Source: Nocardioides rubriscoriae (GTDB lineage Bacteria > Actinomycetota > Actinomycetes > Propionibacteriales > Nocardioidaceae). Taken from it: a stretch of 64,000 bases of DNA. Under the pieces are notes generated by a model, which saw only the letters and a list, made by a program, of their open reading frames with translations, was not told the DNA's origin and did not search any database. This document shows, piece after piece, positions 61,554 through 64,000 of this stretch. Location of the stretch: assembly GCF_008087085.1 (NCBI RefSeq), contig NZ_VIYJ01000005.1:476508-540507 (forward strand). The letters run 5' to 3'. A program made the translations under genes and the position numbers. Each line of letters opens with the position of its first letter. Within the stretch, counting starts at the first letter, position 1.

Positions 61554-61577
61554 CCCACGGGCGACGGGGGACGGGCC

Positions 61578-62747
61578 GTGGGACTGATGTGGTCGAGCAC
61601 GACCGGGCGCGGACGCGCGGTGGCCGTGCTCGGCGCCGTGCTGCTCGCCGCGGGGCTCACCTGGGGCTACCTCCTGGTCGCCGGGCTGGGCGGGTGCCTG
61701 CTGGCGCTGGTGCTGGTCGAGCTGGCCGCGGTCGTCGCGGCGCGCCCGGTGGACGCCGAGCGTGACCTGGAGCCGCGGGTCGTCGTACGACAGTCGCCGT
61801 GCGAGGGCCGCCTGCTGGTGCACGGCCGCCGCCGGCGGGGGCTGGTCCGCCTCGACGTGGCCGACCGGGTGCAGGGAGCCCTGGTGCCGGTACCGCTGCC
61901 CGACCGGGACGAGCCCGACCGACCGGGGGCCCGTGTCGTCTACGCCGTCCCGACCCCGCGGCGCGGCCTGCTCGACGTCGGCCCGCTGCAGGTCCGGCTG
62001 GCCGGCCTGACCGGGATGGCGGCCCGCTCGACCGAGACCGGCGGGGTCGACCAGGTGCGGGTGCTCCCGCGCCGGGTGCCGCTCGCGGGGATGATGCCCG
62101 GCCACCGGCGTGCGCTCGCCGGCTCCGACGAGGCCCACGAGCTCGGGGGCACCGACCTCGTCGGGCTGCACGAGTACGCCATGGGCGACGACCTGCGCCG
62201 ACTGCACTGGGCCACGAGCGCCCGTACCGGCACCCTCATGGTCCGTGAGGACGCCGAGCCCTCCCAGGCCCACGTGTGCGTGCTCCTCGACGACCGCGCG
62301 TCGGCCTACCTCGGCGACGACGCGCTCTTCGAGGAGGCCGTCGAGCTGGCCGCGGCCCTGTGCCGCAGCGCGGTCGCCGACGGCCTTCCGGTGCGCCTGC
62401 ACACCGTGAGCGACCGGCGCGAGGTGCGGGTCCCCGGGTCGGCCAGCCGGCGCCCGCTGCAGGAGCACCAGGACCTCGACTGGCTGCTCGCCGAGATCGA
62501 CCTGACCGGGTCGCTGTCCCGCCTCGAGCTGCACAGCCGCGACCTCGACGTCGCGGTCGCCGTCACGGGCCCCGGCGCCGACCTGCGCGAGCTCGGCCTG
62601 GCCCTGGGCGAGGCCCCGAGCCGGGTGCTCGCGGTCGTCGACCCCGCGCCCCTGGTCGGGGCCCACCAGGAGGCGGGCCTGCTGGTGCTGCGGGGGGCCA
62701 CCTCGGTCTCGCTGGCGGCGGGCTGGGACGCCGTGGTGCACCCGTGA
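61578..62747 (+). CDS. DUF58 (VWA-like) membrane protein
   Basis: 389 aa from a GTG at 61578; an ATG 9 nt further (61587) is an alternative. Two N-terminal helices (about 14-50), then the DUF58 core DDLRRLHWATSARTGTLMVR (about 210-229) followed by an acidic VWA-like fold (AHVCVLLDDRAS). Standard partner of MoxR and of DUF3488/transglutaminase proteins. Confidence 0.92.
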   Translation: MGLMWSSTTGRGRAVAVLGAVLLAAGLTWGYLLVAGLGGCLLALVLVELAAVVAARPVDAERDLEPRVVVRQSPCEGRLLVHGRRRRGLVRLDVADRVQGALVPVPLPDRDEPDRPGARVVYAVPTPRRGLLDVGPLQVRLAGLTGMAARSTETGGVDQVRVLPRRVPLAGMMPGHRRALAGSDEAHELGGTDLVGLHEYAMGDDLRRLHWATSARTGTLMVREDAEPSQAHVCVLLDDRASAYLGDDALFEEAVELAAALCRSAVADGLPVRLHTVSDRREVRVPGSASRRPLQEHQDLDWLLAEIDLTGSLSRLELHSRDLDVAVAVTGPGADLRELGLALGEAPSRVLAVVDPAPLVGAHQEAGLLVLRGATSVSLAAGWDAVVHP

Positions 62748-63889
62748 GCGGCCTACGGACCGGCGCCCCCGAGGGCCTGGCCGGCCGAGGGCTCCGCCTG
62801 GCCTGGCCGGTCACCCTGGTGCTGCTCGGCGCGCTGGTGCTGGCCACGGCCTGGCACCGCTGGACGCTCTCGCTGCTCTTCGCGGTCGCCGCCGCCGTCC
62901 CGCTGCTGCTGCTGCGCGGGGCCCTGCGCACCGGCATGTCGCGCTGGTTCGCGACCTCGATGATCGTGCTGCTCTCGGTGATGTCGGCCTACCTGGCGAC
63001 CGCCGACGCCGGGCTGTCGCTCGAGCAGACCCTGCGCGACGTCGTCCCCCGTCTGCTGACCGCCCCCCAGCCCTACCCCGCCCGCGCCGACCTGCTCGTC
63101 GGCCCGTTGCTGCTGACGGCGTTGGTGTCGGTGCTCGTCGGGCTGCGCGTCGACAGCCGGCTGCGGGTCGAGCCGGTCGCCGGCGGGGCCGTGCTCTACG
63201 TCGCGGGGGCGCTGCTGACCGCCGGGGAGGCCGACCCGGCCGGGATCGTCGCGGTGCTGCTGCTGGTGGTGGCCCTGGTCGGGTGGGTGCTGCTCGACGA
63301 GCACGACGAGCCCGCGCGCCGGCGGCTGTCGCTGGCCGGGCCCGTGTCGGTCGTCGGCGTCGGGGCGCTGGCGGCGATCGCGACGCTGCCGGTGGGCGCC
63401 GCCTTCGAGCCGCGCACCCTGGTCGACCCGCCGACCGTCGACGTGGTCGCGAGCAACCCGCTGACCCAGCTCGGTGCGTGGGCCAACAACCCCGACTCCG
63501 AGCTGCTGCGGGTCCGCGGCCCCGAGGTGCCGCTGCGCCTGGTCGTCCTCGACCGCTACGACGGCACGCAGTGGACCACCTCGACCCGGTTCGAGCCGGT
63601 CCGCAGCGACGGGCGCACGGGGCTGCAACCCGGGCCCTACCCGTCCGACGCGACGCTGCAGGTCGAGTTCGTCGGCCTGGGCGGCAGCTGGTTGCCGACG
63701 CCGGGGCTCCCGCTGTCGGTCGGCGTCACCGACTCCCTGGTCGACCCGACGACCGGCACCCTGTTCTCCCCCGACGAGACCTCCGGCGTGGTCTACGAGG
63801 TCTCGGGGGCCTACGACGCCCCGCCCACCGAGTCGCTCGACGCGGCTCAGGTGCCCGACGGCGACGTCCCCGACCTAGGAGCCTGCTGA
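62744..63889 (+). CDS. DUF3488/transglutaminase-like membrane protein, truncated before the catalytic core
   Basis: 381 aa from a GTG overlapping the DUF58 stop. About six membrane helices (residues 15-225) and the start of the extracellular domain (LRLVVLDRYDGTQWTTSTRF, LGGSWLPTPGLPLSVG). Relatives continue for some 300 residues into a Cys-His-Asp transglutaminase core and a final helix; here reading stops at VPDGDVPDLGAC. The break coincides with a CTAG and a change of sequence character at about 63875, so the gene is most likely interrupted by an insertion. The remaining product is probably non-functional. Confidence 0.85.
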   Translation: MSGLRTGAPEGLAGRGLRLAWPVTLVLLGALVLATAWHRWTLSLLFAVAAAVPLLLLRGALRTGMSRWFATSMIVLLSVMSAYLATADAGLSLEQTLRDVVPRLLTAPQPYPARADLLVGPLLLTALVSVLVGLRVDSRLRVEPVAGGAVLYVAGALLTAGEADPAGIVAVLLLVVALVGWVLLDEHDEPARRRLSLAGPVSVVGVGALAAIATLPVGAAFEPRTLVDPPTVDVVASNPLTQLGAWANNPDSELLRVRGPEVPLRLVVLDRYDGTQWTTSTRFEPVRSDGRTGLQPGPYPSDATLQVEFVGLGGSWLPTPGLPLSVGVTDSLVDPTTGTLFSPDETSGVVYEVSGAYDAPPTESLDAAQVPDGDVPDLGAC

Positions 63890-64000
63890 ACAAGCAGGGG
63901 TGGGGACCCGCGTTTGTTGTGGGTGCGGGCGGAGCGCCGCCAAGGCAGTCGAGCTGCGGTCAGCACACGTGGTGCGACACGGGGTCGTTCCGCCCGCATA
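63875..64000. mobile_element. Probable left end of an insertion (type undetermined)
   Basis: Directly after the collapsed transglutaminase frame comes CTAG (63875-63878), rare in such GC-rich DNA, then a hairpin CCTGCT-GAACA-AGCAGG (63882-63898) and about 100 nt without coding sense. Insertion-sequence ends often look like this, but no transposase is within reach and the other end is outside the window. A group II intron is a less likely alternative. Confidence 0.45.

Noticed and set aside
63875..64000. Group II intron 5' end
   Set aside because: GTGCG strings occur at about 63931 and 63971 and a hairpin precedes them, but the expected following domain I sequence could not be recognised in the visible 125 nt; left as an undetermined insertion.

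Overview
The window is a 64 kb piece of a very GC-rich chromosome whose gene content and gene order are actinobacterial. The rodA-mrdA-mreD-mreC-mreB block, rne-rplU-rpmA-obg-proB, folC-DUF4233-ndk and clpP1-clpP2-clpX all appear in the order usual for Propionibacteriales. Codon use, many GTG starts, 4-base ATGA/GTGA overlaps and at least ten apparently leaderless genes fit a Nocardioides-like organism. That assignment is inference from style and synteny, since no rRNA is present.

Left part (1-31 kb): a minus-strand operon for sulfur transfer to tRNA (cysteine desulfurase, mnmA) ending in a partial methionine synthase; an ECF sigma/anti-sigma pair; proB-obg-rpmA-rplU-rne; a radical-SAM pair (TIGR03936-like and TIGR03960-like) interrupted by a winged-helix gene and two Septum_form-like genes; an MFS efflux pump divergent from a Ca2+/H+ antiporter; the rod-shape operon; ndk; a divergent PPOX/MocR pair; DUF4233; folC. 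Intergenic gaps hold several repeats: a covarying REP-like pair (5.05-5.18 kb), a 295-bp imperfect palindrome (18.2 kb), a 44-bp tandem array (21.5 kb) and an 11-bp array in front of mrdA (25.1 kb).

Middle (32.7-45.3 kb): valS lies on the opposite strand from folC. The segment between them carries a tightly overlapped five-gene operon (acpS, a small carrier protein, an acyl-CoA dehydrogenase homologue, a class II aminoacyl-tRNA-synthetase-like amino acid:[carrier protein] ligase, and a fused double alpha/beta hydrolase) facing a zinc alcohol dehydrogenase. This is a candidate non-ribosomal aminoacyl-thioester pathway. Flipping 32.70-41.26 kb would restore a valS-folC arrangement. Next to it an AbiEi/DUF559-like gene is bracketed by four copies of a near-perfect palindrome. 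clpX, clpP2 and clpP1 follow.

Right part (45.4-64 kb): a secreted penicillin acylase-family enzyme, an SRPBCC/esterase pair with a strong palindromic operator, then a type VII-like secretion locus. It contains an FHA-like protein, two WXG100 proteins, a WXG-like putative effector with peptidoglycan-binding, lytic-transglycosylase and EF-hand elements, an FHA-FtsK/SpoIIIE (EssC-like) ATPase, a membrane protein with predicted propeller and FN3 domains, MoxR, DUF58 and a DUF3488/transglutaminase protein. The last gene ends before its transglutaminase core at what looks like the edge of a mobile insertion at the right end. Two promoters in this locus share the same GGAAGnTTCCACC box at an identical distance from their -10 elements.
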